Shown here piece after piece: positions 25,739-33,774 of a DNA stretch of 64,000 nucleotides (positions are counted from its first letter, which is position 1; each line of letters opens with the position of its first letter). The notes beneath the pieces were generated by a model that made no database searches, was not told the origin of the DNA, and saw nothing but the letters and a program-made list of their open reading frames with translations. Source of the stretch: Streptomyces changanensis (lineage in GTDB: Bacteria; Actinomycetota; Actinomycetes; Streptomycetales; Streptomycetaceae); assembly GCF_024600715.1 (NCBI RefSeq), contig NZ_CP102333.1, positions 1 to 64,000 of the forward strand. The letters run 5' to 3'. Made by a program: the position numbers and the translations under genes.

Positions 25739-26545
25739 TCACGACGCCTCTCGGATGGCCGTCCATTCCGCGCGGTTGAACATGATGTCACCCGGCGCCG
25801 CCATCGGCGGCTTGCCCTCAATCTGAGCATCTCGCTGCGCGCGCTCCGTGGCGGTCGTCGTCAGCTTCCAGTCGCCGCCCCGCCATTGGGCGCCGGCCAG
25901 GGTGCGGGTGAAGAAGCCGTTCTCTTTCTCGATCTCGCCGGTCTTCTGCACCACGCGGCCCAGCAGCCATGCGCTGACCTCGTCACCCGACTCCTTGATG
26001 ATCTTGTAGCCGACGATGTGGCTGCGCGTGTAGGCGCCGGACGGCAGCGGCTGCCCGGCGCGCACCCCCGCCTGCCGGGCGAGCATCGTGTCCGTGTCCG
26101 TCGCTTGACGCTCGACCGCCTCGGTACCTTCGGCCGACTGGTCGTCCGTACTGAAGTACGAGTGGTAGATGCGCAGCTGCTCGTCGACGGACGACTTCCC
26201 GCCCTCAACGGTCATGGTATTGGCGGCTGCCATCATCGCCACGGCGCCCTCGGCGGTGTGCGGGTATCCGACCTGGCTGCCGCGCTCGTCGGTGCGCTGC
26301 CCTGGCGGCAGCGCCGCCCACCGCTCCGGCTCGTCCCAGTCGCTCGGCGTCGTGTAGGACGGGGTCGGGCTGACGGAAGCGGCCGCGCTTGCGCCCGCGC
26401 CGCCTTTGACCGGCACCTCGCTGCCGGTCTCGCCGGTACCGAGCAGGGAGCACGCCGACAGGGCCAGCACGGCGGCAAGCGCCGCGCCCCCGGCCCACAT
26501 GCCCCTGGTGTTCCATGTTCCCCGGGTACGTGACATGTCAGCCAC
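25739..26545 (-). CDS. Lipoprotein (268 aa)
   Basis: The N-terminus GGAALAAVLALSACSLLG contains a lipobox (LSAC), so the protein should be anchored outside the membrane. A Ser/Pro linker follows, then a folded domain with HTAEGAVAMMAAANTMTVEG, YHSYFSTDDQSAEG and AQWRGGDWKLTTTATERAQR. The C-terminus resembles solute-facing domains of Streptomyces mobile-element lipoproteins; I infer a role at the cell surface, perhaps in conjugation. It starts 1 base after the preceding gene ends, so they form an operon. It seems intact. Confidence 0.75.
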   Translation of the reverse strand: MADMSRTRGTWNTRGMWAGGAALAAVLALSACSLLGTGETGSEVPVKGGAGASAAASVSPTPSYTTPSDWDEPERWAALPPGQRTDERGSQVGYPHTAEGAVAMMAAANTMTVEGGKSSVDEQLRIYHSYFSTDDQSAEGTEAVERQATDTDTMLARQAGVRAGQPLPSGAYTRSHIVGYKIIKESGDEVSAWLLGRVVQKTGEIEKENGFFTRTLAGAQWRGGDWKLTTTATERAQRDAQIEGKPPMAAPGDIMFNRAEWTAIREAS

Positions 26546-26546
26546 C

Positions 26547-26961
26547 CTACGCCGTACTGCTGTTGAGGATGGTGATCAGCAACCCGGCCAGCAGAATCGC
26601 CGCACTGCCGCCACCCGCAGGTGGGCCGGCGGCCAGCCGGTATCGCACCGGACGGTTCGGGGCGGAGACGGGCTCGTCGTCCGGCGCCGCGACCCAAGCA
26701 TGAGAAAGGCCGGGTCGGGCGTCGACCTGGGCGGTGGCCACGTCGTTCAGGCCCACCGCTTCCCTGGCACCTGCAAGGCTCAGCAGCGCATTGGCGGCAC
26801 CGCGCAGACACGGCTCCTCGGTCTCCGCCAGCCGCCGAACGAAACCACCGGTCAAGAGCCCGTGCTTCCGGCTCGCCCTGCGCGCTCAGCGCCGCGACGA
26901 AAGCCTCGTCGGCCACAGGCAGTTCGACCCAGTCGGCCGACCGCATCTCCTCGTTGCTCAC
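26547..26961 (-). pseudogene. Tail-anchored membrane protein gene, frameshifted
   Basis: From GTG 26,961 the first frame reads VSNEEMRSADWVELPVADEA to GEPEARAL. A shift near 26,855 leads to LTGGFVRRLAETEEPCLRGA, helical text and a C-terminal membrane helix GSAAILLAGLLITILNSS. It immediately precedes the lipoprotein gene, so the two were probably co-expressed partners. A single-base restoration would give an intact protein of about 137 residues. Confidence 0.65.
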
Positions 26962-27163
26962 CGCTACACCGTGGAGCCGGCGAGCCGACACACACAGGCC
27001 GGAACCGGACAGCCCGGCACAGCGGGTGCGGTGCAGGGCGGGGCGGGGGCAGCGGATCAGGTGCTGCTCGACGGAGCGATGGTCACCCTCTACGTGCACA
27101 GGCCGCCCCCCTCCTACGGAAGTACGTCCTCATGTCGTGATCAGCGATGGCCGGAGGAACTCG

Positions 27164-27667
27164 ATGGCGGCGGCGTCGGCGGATGTGCGAGCCTTCTCCT
27201 CCCGGCTGCCCGAGCGAGAAGACTTGATGACCCCAGACGACGCCCTCGATCAGCTCAGACACATCGCGCGTGAGAGGGCTTTCGGCAGGCACGTCGGGTC
27301 TGACCGACTCATTCAGGCAGGGGTGGGCGCGCTGATCGCCGGGGTTGAGAGCCCGTCCCTCGCCATGCTAGCTGGCCTGCTCCGCAGCGAAGAGCCGGAA
27401 GCCCCCATTCTCTTCGACCAGGTACTGGAGGAGCTGGGTCTGCTCTTCCAACCGCCCGCGGACCCCGAGGCCGCAAAGTGGGCGATGGCTTACTGGATCG
27501 CCGGCCGGATCGCCGACGGGTCCCTGGATCCCGCCGCCGGCACTCACCTCATCTGGGCAGACATCGCCTTTGACCTCGACTACCCCGAAGAGCTGGAACC
27601 CCTCGTGGCTGCGCGCACAACCTGGACGGTTGGGAGAAGAGCTGGGGCGTCTCCTTCGAAGAACTGA
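27164..27667 (+). pseudogene. Hypothetical protein with frameshifted end (immunity-like)
   Basis: GGAGGA lies 6 bases before the ATG at 27,164 (MAAASADVRAFSSRLPERED). The text MTPDDALDQLRHIARERAFG, SPSLAMLAGLLRSEEPEAPI and AKWAMAYWIAGRIADGSLDP is coherent. Near 27,612 the natural continuation AHNLDGWEKSWGVSFEELSR and EAARQLLNKRP lies in another frame, running to about 27,790. One base is gained or lost. The helical repeats resemble toxin-immunity proteins; the family is not named. Confidence 0.6.
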
Positions 27668-27757
27668 GCAGAGAAGCGGTCGAGGCGGCGAGGCAGCTAT
27701 TGAACAAGCGGCCGACAGCACAGGCGCCAGTCACCTCAAGAGACACGGGTGAGACCG

Positions 27758-28307
27758 ATGGACGGCATCCGCTGGCTGGCTGAAAACCGCGACACCTACT
27801 GCCTGCTGCTGACCCGCGGGCTGGACGTGGACTCGCTCGTGGCTCGTCTGGGCGGGGATCCAGGTGACGTCATGCCCGCGGTATCCGCTGGCGATGGACG
27901 AGGGCGCGGTGACGCGTCTGGGCGTCTGCGGCGCGTGGGCCTTCTCGCTGGAGCGCTCGAGCGCTGAGGGTATGGAGACTCAGACGCTGGAGCGGGTGTC
28001 GCTGGGCACCGAGTGCGTCGTCGCGTTGGACAGCGGCACGCCGCCCCTATGGTTCGCGCATGCCGTGGACCGGAGGTCGCCGCGTTCTTCGAGCCGGTCG
28101 AGGGCCGGGGCGCCTTGGAGCGGTCCGCGCCGGGCGCGACTCTGGGGCAGGGTGGCGGCGGGCCTTGTGGCGGCGGGAGTCCCGAACCTGACTGCTGCGG
28201 AGAGCGTCGAGACCGTTCTGCTGACCCTGGCGGGGAGGCACTGCGAGGTGGACCTACCGCGCGTGTCCTTGGACCGTGACCCCCACCCGGCTCTCCTGCT
28301 CGTCTGA
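27758..28307 (+). pseudogene. DUF6461-like gene with several frameshifts
   Basis: MDGIRWLAENRDTYCLLLTR and GLDVDSLVARLGGDPG open the gene in the style of DUF6461 proteins. YPLAMDEGAVTRLGVCGAWA and GTECVVALDSGTPPLWFAHA follow in a second frame, EVAAFFEPVEGRGALERSAP in a third, and PNLTAAESVETVLLTLAGRH to the end in the second again. At least three shifts, so inactive. DUF6461 proteins are often immunity-like; function unproven. Confidence 0.65.
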
Positions 28308-28508
28308 ACCTGAGGCAGCAGTGCCCGGGAGGGTGGACGGTCTCCCGCCCAGCGTGGCAGCAAGGCCCTGGCGCTGGACGCCGGAGACGGACGAGGCCGC
28401 TGTCGGCGTACACGTGAACGTCCCCACCCGCGTACGGATGAAAAGGCGATCGAACGGGACAACGACGTGGCCTGACGCCCCAGGTCGCTTCCGCCGTCCG
28501 AGCACTGA

Positions 28509-28883
28509 TCAGTTGCTGATCACCCGCTGAAAGATCTCGGGAAACTCGCCGTTCTCGATCAGTCCGGCGATTACGTCGGTCATGTTGTCGATGCCGGGAT
28601 CCCTGACGATCAGGCCGTCCGAGACCCAGAAGTAGCGGCCCTCGAGGGCCTCGTCGGTCCCGGCCCAGAGATTCATCAGGTGCTCGACTTCCGCGACGGT
28701 GAACACGGTCGCGGTCCAACGAGATCCATCCGTCAAAGTCACGAAGACATCGATGTGGCAGACCTCGGCCAAGTCCTCGCCGTCGCTGGGCAGGAACGAC
28801 GCCTGGAAGCTCTCCGTGCGGACCCGATACCAGGGCGCGTCCCACCCTCGCTCGATCGGTTCAGGCGATGTGCTGTGGCTCAT
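28509..28883 (-). CDS. Hypothetical protein (124 aa), immunity-like
   Basis: It starts MSHSTSPEPIERGWDAPWYR. A beta-rich region CHIDVFVTLTDGSRWTATVF and a helical end NMTDVIAGLIENGEFPEIFQ follow. It is acidic, cytosolic and intact. I do not recognise the family. It is one of a run of unrelated, similar-sized single genes typical of orphan immunity collections. Confidence 0.6.
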   Translation of the reverse strand: MSHSTSPEPIERGWDAPWYRVRTESFQASFLPSDGEDLAEVCHIDVFVTLTDGSRWTATVFTVAEVEHLMNLWAGTDEALEGRYFWVSDGLIVRDPGIDNMTDVIAGLIENGEFPEIFQRVISN

Positions 28884-29000
28884 CGCGCGAGTGTCCCTGG
28901 TCGGGGTACCGATCTCAACCGAGATCCTCTGCCGCACTGCCGCTGCCTGCGGTCAGAGCTGGGGAGGTTCGTTCGTACGCAACTAGGGAGAAATGCCCCT

Positions 29001-29249
29001 ATGCCGACAGCCGCCCAGACACCTCACGCCGCCGGCCTTCCAGCAGACGTGGCATGCGCCATCCGCGGCGTCTGCGAGCACTGGGCACCGGACAAGGACC
29101 CGCACCTGCCACTCGACGCCGTGCTACGTCATCTTCGCCACAGAGCCATCAACCCTGGGAGTTGTCGTCAAATGGCATCCGTCAGCCCGAGCGCGAGCCG
29201 GAGCCCGGCGGATGGACGTGTTGACATCGCCGTAGGTCGAGCCGAGTGA
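29001..29249 (+). pseudogene. Small hypothetical, frameshifted
   Basis: It starts MPTAAQTPHAAGLPADVACA after GGGAG and reads IRGVCEHWAPDKDPHLPLDA. The plausible C-terminus IFATEPSTLGVVVKWHPSAR to RRMDVLTSP lies one frame over. A single-base shift near 29,135 seems likely. Unknown family. Confidence 0.4.
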
Positions 29250-29299
29250 TCGACTGCCTCGTGGCGGTGATGTCGGTGGCTGCTTCTACGCTTCCAGCC

Positions 29300-30676
29300 G
29301 TGAACACAGATGATCTTTCATGGCAGGCCAGCAACTACGGTGGGCTTTCTCCCCGCAAAGTGACTCTCCTGCTGGAGCACGGCCACCTGAACCTGGTGAT
29401 CCGGGCGGCAGAGGAACGCGGCGAGTGGTTCTGCGCGGAACGTGCGGCCCAGGAGCTGTGCCGGTCGGGTGAGTTCGGGCGGGCGCTGGAGGTGATGGAG
29501 CCGTTCGTCGCGACCGGGTGGCGGGCAGCTCTTTGGGCGAAGGCGGAGATCCTGTTGCGGGCGGGCCGGGTGGCTGAGGCTCTGGATCTGATGCACCCGG
29601 ACGAGGAGGGCCGCGCTTCACCGATCGTGTGCCGTGGCATCGCCGAGTTGCTCGCCAAGACAGGGTGCGTGGATGAGGCCATTGACCTGCTCGTGCCGCA
29701 CATCGGTGAGTCGTGGATCCGGACGGTCCTGGTGGAGATCACCAAAGGCAAGGACCGTGATGAGCGGGTGCTGGTGTTGATCGCCCCGCATGCCGAAGCC
29801 GCGCGGCGCGCCCGCGACGAGGGCCGATGGGACTACTCCCGCTCGGATGCCCCGGAGCTCCAGGCCCAGGTTCTGGAGCGTGCGGGCCGCGTCGACGAGG
29901 CGATCCGAATCCTCGGCGAGGACGTAGCCGCGCGCCGTTTCCTCTCCGCGGACACCCTCACCGCCTACGCCGAACTACTGGCACGCCAGGGCCGTCTCGA
30001 TGAACTGCGCGAGCTGGTCAACGGACAGGACGCACGCACCCTCCTGCACATCTACGTCGGCGCCTTGCGAGACCACGGGCAGGCCGAGGAGGCCGAGAGG
30101 GTGATGCGTGAGGCCATCGCTGCCGACGATTGGGTCGGCTACCGGGCCTGGCTCTCCTCGGTCTTGCTCCAGGACGGCCGACTGGACGACGCGATCGCCG
30201 TGGCCGAACCCGGCTTCAGCTGGTACGACTGCTCCAACCTCCTGGCCCCACTCGTCTACTCTCTTTTCGACCGGCCGGCAGAACTGCTCCACCTCCTGGA
30301 CCATCCCCTTACCGTGCCCCACCACGGCCACAAGGAGTTCCAGCACTGGTGGCGGGCCTTCGCCCTTGCCGGTCTCGGCCGTGCCGAGGAAGCGATCGCC
30401 GTGGTCGAAGCCCATCCCGATCCGTGGACCGACCCCCGTATCCTCAGAGCAGGTCTCCTCAGCGCCGCCGGCCACCTTGCTGAAGCCGCGGCGGAACTGC
30501 GCGACCTGGGCGCCATCGAAGCACGTGAGGAGCTGTTCGAGGTCCTGGTCCAGCAAGGGCAGGCGGCCGAGGCGATAGCCGCCCACCCCACAGTCGCCGA
30601 ACAGCGCGCCGCCCAGGCAATGACCGAACTCGTCCGTCTCAGGGAGGACGGGTACTCTGCGGAGCCCCCCGTTTAG
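29300..30676 (+). CDS. TPR-like helical repeat protein (about 458 aa)
   Basis: The protein is built of alpha-solenoid repeats: GEWFCAERAAQELCRSGEFG, AEILLRAGRVAEALDLMHPD, AELLARQGRLDELRELVNG, GQAEEAERVMREAIAADDWV and more, spaced about 33-36 residues apart. I use the GTG at 29,300 (VNTDDLSWQASNYGGLSPRK), where family-like sequence begins; a start at 29,246 is possible. It is a scaffolding-type protein, probably cytosolic, with unknown partners. It is intact and one of the longest genes of the 24-50 kb region. Confidence 0.8.
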   Translation: MNTDDLSWQASNYGGLSPRKVTLLLEHGHLNLVIRAAEERGEWFCAERAAQELCRSGEFGRALEVMEPFVATGWRAALWAKAEILLRAGRVAEALDLMHPDEEGRASPIVCRGIAELLAKTGCVDEAIDLLVPHIGESWIRTVLVEITKGKDRDERVLVLIAPHAEAARRARDEGRWDYSRSDAPELQAQVLERAGRVDEAIRILGEDVAARRFLSADTLTAYAELLARQGRLDELRELVNGQDARTLLHIYVGALRDHGQAEEAERVMREAIAADDWVGYRAWLSSVLLQDGRLDDAIAVAEPGFSWYDCSNLLAPLVYSLFDRPAELLHLLDHPLTVPHHGHKEFQHWWRAFALAGLGRAEEAIAVVEAHPDPWTDPRILRAGLLSAAGHLAEAAAELRDLGAIEAREELFEVLVQQGQAAEAIAAHPTVAEQRAAQAMTELVRLREDGYSAEPPV

Positions 30677-30800
30677 CGTGGCGCTGGTGCCCACATCAGA
30701 GGTGATGCGAGAGCGAAGGCCGCCTCGTAGGACTCGGCAGCCTTGGCATATCGGATGGCGATGCCTCGGGTGACAATGCTCAAGGCAGGGGCGCCCGGGA
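30677..30800 (-). pseudogene. IS5-type transposase C-terminal scrap
   Basis: The minus strand reads TRGIAIRYAKAAESYEAAFA and then a stop, matching the RGIATRYDK..Y end of IS5-type transposases (compare the element at 50.2 kb). No inverted repeat is seen. Confidence 0.5.
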
Positions 30801-30887
30801 CGGCGATAATGGCTTGGTTCGTCTGCAGCGACTACGTTGGTCGCCGAGCTTGAGTAGCGGTTGGCGGTCACTGGAGCGATGACTGTT

Positions 30888-31376
30888 TCACGAGTTGACA
30901 GAGCAGTCGTGTCCGTCGCCTGACAGCCCCATGGCGTTCAGCACGGGATCTTCGCCTTCGGGGATCTCGAAGGTGAAGTTCGCTCCTGTCGGGATCGCCA
31001 CGAGGGAGCACTGGTTGCCGAAGGTCGATGGAGAATACGGCTCCCAGGAACAGCCAGCTTTCTCCAGGGCGGAAACGATGTCCGTGTGGTTGAGCCTCGC
31101 GGGGAAGGTGCCCGTCCCTCCGGTAACCGATGGAGGAAGTTCGATGATGTCACGCCAGGTCTGAACGCAGATAAGAGAAACCTTTCGGCCACGGCAGACA
31201 CTCAGCTCAAGGTCTCCGTAGGCGAACAGTCGCGGCCACTTTCTCTTGCGGCTCATCGAGCCGATGTCGCACGGCTTGCCGAGCATAGAGGTCACAGTGC
31301 TCCAGTCCGCTCCACTGAACACCGGGCCCAGCCGACCCGTCTTCGCCATGCTGGTCAGGACATCAAGAATCTCCAC
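30888..31376 (-). CDS. Hypothetical protein (162 aa)
   Basis: From a GTG at 31,376 it reads VEILDVLTSMAKTGRLGPVF, GADWSTVTSMLGKPCDIGSM and FAYGDLELSVCRGRKVSLIC, then GNQCSLVAIPTGANFTFEIP. The GC content is lower than its surroundings, suggesting transfer. The pattern (helical start, short strands, acidic end) is like immunity proteins in Streptomyces; I cannot name it. Longer upstream starts would add basic low-complexity sequence. Confidence 0.6.
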   Translation of the reverse strand: MEILDVLTSMAKTGRLGPVFSGADWSTVTSMLGKPCDIGSMSRKRKWPRLFAYGDLELSVCRGRKVSLICVQTWRDIIELPPSVTGGTGTFPARLNHTDIVSALEKAGCSWEPYSPSTFGNQCSLVAIPTGANFTFEIPEGEDPVLNAMGLSGDGHDCSVNS

Positions 31377-31600
31377 GAGACGAACCCTGACAGGTCCGCT
31401 GACCAGCAGTCCAGTGGTTTCAGCCGCCGCGTTTCGTTCGGCCCCGCGGACTCGGATGGATCGTGCAAGTCCGCCGCAACGCACGCGACACGTACGGCTT
31501 CCCCCACGCAGCGATACCCACCTGAACTAGTCATTCGTCACTCCGATAACCAAGCGGCTGAATCGGAGGAGTCCAGCTGGACGAAGCAGGCATCCCTGTT

Positions 31601-32671
31601 TCACCGCAGCAGGACGTCGATGCCGTGGTCTGTGAAGATCTCCAGGAGCACGTCGAAATCGGCGCCGGTGTCCCTGTCGCTCGCTTGGCCGCCGGCCAGC
31701 TGTGATCTCGCGATGTCTGAGTTCTGCCATTCCAGAGTGAACGGTGGTGTGGCGCCGAAACGCCCGCGGAGGCAGTCGTCCACGGCAGCAAGATTCCACC
31801 CGAAGTACCCGCCGGACCCGTTGATGGCCTCACCCAGCGCACAGTAGAAGCTGTCCGCGTCCACGACTTGTCGGCCGTCCAGTGTGAACACCTCTCCTGG
31901 CGCAGCGTCCTCGGGGTGTTCGCGACGTTGGTAGTGCCGTGACCACAAGGCCACGGACAACCAGGCTCTCCGTCCTTCCGGGTCCAGGGAGTGCCACAGG
32001 CCTTTCCGGTCCAGCTGCCCCGTTCGGAGCAATTCCCACACCCAGGCCGAGCCAGGGAGAAGCTCGTCGCACCACAGGCGGACAGTGACATCGAGAAGGC
32101 CATCCCCGCGTGGTGACGGCTTGGCTGCGGTCGCGGTGACATTGCTGACGAAGTATGAACCCATCTCGACGCCTTCGGTGTCGAGGAAGGCCAGATGCGC
32201 GCTGCCTGCAGTTGCGCGGCGGCGGCCGAGGTGATCGAGGCAGGTCAGGAGCGCTCCCCGGGGCGAGCACCCCAGGAGTTCGACCTGGCGCAGACCGTCC
32301 TCACTCGGGGTGAACAAACCTCCGGCCTCCTGCGCGAAGCCCCAGAAGTCGCTCTCGTCCTCGTCGCTCCTCAAGGCGTAGTTATCTTCTTCTACTGCGC
32401 TGGCCACTTCTCCCACAGCACCTCCTGGGCCGTAGAGACTACAGAAGATGGCCTCGGTAGGGCCGGTGGGGAAGGTATCAGGGTGGCGCTCGGCTGTCGC
32501 GGCGGCGTTGTCGAACACAGCGAGCGCTGGCTCGGTCAGGGCCGCGAGCCTGGCGGACGTCGCCGGTCCGGGCGGCCGGGGCGGCTCCCACGAGGCGCTG
32601 CAGCGCGCGCCCGCGTCCGGGGTTTGGGAAAGGGCCGCGGCGATCACGAGCGGGCCGGCTGCGGCGGCCAT
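31601..32671 (-). CDS. Barstar-domain protein
   Basis: The last ~110 residues are a barstar (barnase inhibitor) domain: EVFTLDGRQVVDADSFYCAL, GYFGWNLAAVDDCLRGRF, PFTLEWQNSDIARSQLAG and EIFTDHGIDVLLR. The N-terminal 240 residues (YALRSDEDESDFWGFAQEAG, VELLGCSPRGALLTCLDHLG) accompany barstar in some Streptomyces proteins. Barstar blocks the barnase-type RNase active site; no barnase gene is in view, so this is an orphan inhibitor. The first ~50 residues are low-complexity, so the true start may be downstream. Confidence 0.8.
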   Translation of the reverse strand: MAAAAGPLVIAAALSQTPDAGARCSASWEPPRPPGPATSARLAALTEPALAVFDNAAATAERHPDTFPTGPTEAIFCSLYGPGGAVGEVASAVEEDNYALRSDEDESDFWGFAQEAGGLFTPSEDGLRQVELLGCSPRGALLTCLDHLGRRRATAGSAHLAFLDTEGVEMGSYFVSNVTATAAKPSPRGDGLLDVTVRLWCDELLPGSAWVWELLRTGQLDRKGLWHSLDPEGRRAWLSVALWSRHYQRREHPEDAAPGEVFTLDGRQVVDADSFYCALGEAINGSGGYFGWNLAAVDDCLRGRFGATPPFTLEWQNSDIARSQLAGGQASDRDTGADFDVLLEIFTDHGIDVLLR

Positions 32672-32739
32672 GCAGGTCCTCCAGGGCGACGACGGTGGGA
32701 TGACACGTCGCCGGTCGGGCTGCGGTCCGCGGGTCGGGT

Positions 32740-32900
32740 GGGCTGGGCGGCTTCAGCCTGACCTGCCAGTCCATCCATGTGGTGACCCAGCACAGCTCGA
32801 AGTCGAGCCGGAGCATGATTCGCCCAGGCTCTGTATTGAGCCAGACCCGCAGGGGCACCCTAGGGACGTCTCTCCGGCCACATGAAGGCTGAGCGGCCCG
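32740..32900 (-). pseudogene. Possible HAD-like fragment
   Basis: The minus frame VPLRVWLNTEPGRIMLRLDF followed by ELCWVTTWMDWQ resembles the LN-GR-L..VWATTW segment of HAD-type domains in Streptomyces. Only about 40 residues are recognisable. The rest of 32,672-33,017 shows nothing. Confidence 0.3.
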
Positions 32901-33017
32901 TCGACTTACCGCCCGCAGGAGCTTGTGAACCGGCTCTGAGCTGCGACGGCCTGCATGTCCGTGAAGCCGAGTCGGGCCTGTGCCGTGGCTCATTCGGATG
33001 ATCCACGTGGCCGGGGA

Positions 33018-33770
33018 CTACTCATCGAAGCGCGCCCAGGGAAAGTCGTATCGGCGCAGAGAGGCGAGGGTTTCACGGTGAAGTGCGCCGAAAGCGACGG
33101 TCGCCTGATTCTCGTCGACGCTGACGCTCGCGAGCAATCCGGGGGCGGCGTAGAACCGGTCGGCCCCGTAGGTGGGAAGGAAGGGACTGAGGGGGACCGG
33201 GCGCAGGAAGTCCCACAGCGGTTCGAGGCGGTTGACGGGCATGACCAGAGTCCAGGCGTTGAAGGGCGCGATGCCGCTGGCTTCGTGCAGGGTGAACTGG
33301 AGGAGGAAGCGGCTGAGCGGTTCCGCTTCGAGGATCCTCTCCGGGTTCTCGTCGTGCCAGGGGTCCTCGGTGAGCCAGACGTGGGGGTCGGTGCTGGCGG
33401 GGTGCTGGGGCGGCCAGGGGATGGACCAGTCTCTGCAGCCCTGGTTGTCGGCCGCGAAAACCAGTCGGCCGCCGAGCGGGCCTGAGGTGTGCCGGGGACG
33501 CAGTAGCACCGGGTCACTGAAGCGGTGGAGGGCGGGGCGAAGGCGGGCGAGGCGGTGGAAGGCGGCAAGTGCCTGCGGCAAGCCGACGAGTTCGTCGTCG
33601 GTTAGCGCTTCCTGGTCGAGCTTGGTGTCCTCCGCGGGATACCAGCCGAGGACGAGCATCTCCAGGGCGCGGATGGGGTCGGTGTCGACCTGATCGATCC
33701 AATCGACGGACGGTAGCGGCCCAGTGGCGGACGCGACCGCTGTGGGCGAGGACCAGGGGGTGCATGTCAT
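33018..33770 (-). CDS. Hypothetical protein (250 aa), immunity-like
   Basis: It starts MTCTPWSSPTAVASATGPLP, then ALEMLVLGWYPAEDTKLD, LVFAADNQGCRDWSIPWPPQ, DPHVWLTEDPWHDENPE and LSRFLLQFTLHEASGIAPFN. The middle (observed binding-face-like aromatic residues, then LLQFTLHEA) has the look of SUKH/SMI1-type immunity relatives, but the match is not firm. It is a cytosolic protein of normal composition and is intact. Confidence 0.65.
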   Translation of the reverse strand: MTCTPWSSPTAVASATGPLPSVDWIDQVDTDPIRALEMLVLGWYPAEDTKLDQEALTDDELVGLPQALAAFHRLARLRPALHRFSDPVLLRPRHTSGPLGGRLVFAADNQGCRDWSIPWPPQHPASTDPHVWLTEDPWHDENPERILEAEPLSRFLLQFTLHEASGIAPFNAWTLVMPVNRLEPLWDFLRPVPLSPFLPTYGADRFYAAPGLLASVSVDENQATVAFGALHRETLASLRRYDFPWARFDE

Positions 33771-33774
33771 GGGC

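Noticed and set aside
25307..26533. A 408-codon plus-strand ORF
   Set aside because: It is antisense to the lipoprotein gene and lacks domains; the lipoprotein has a signal and lipobox.
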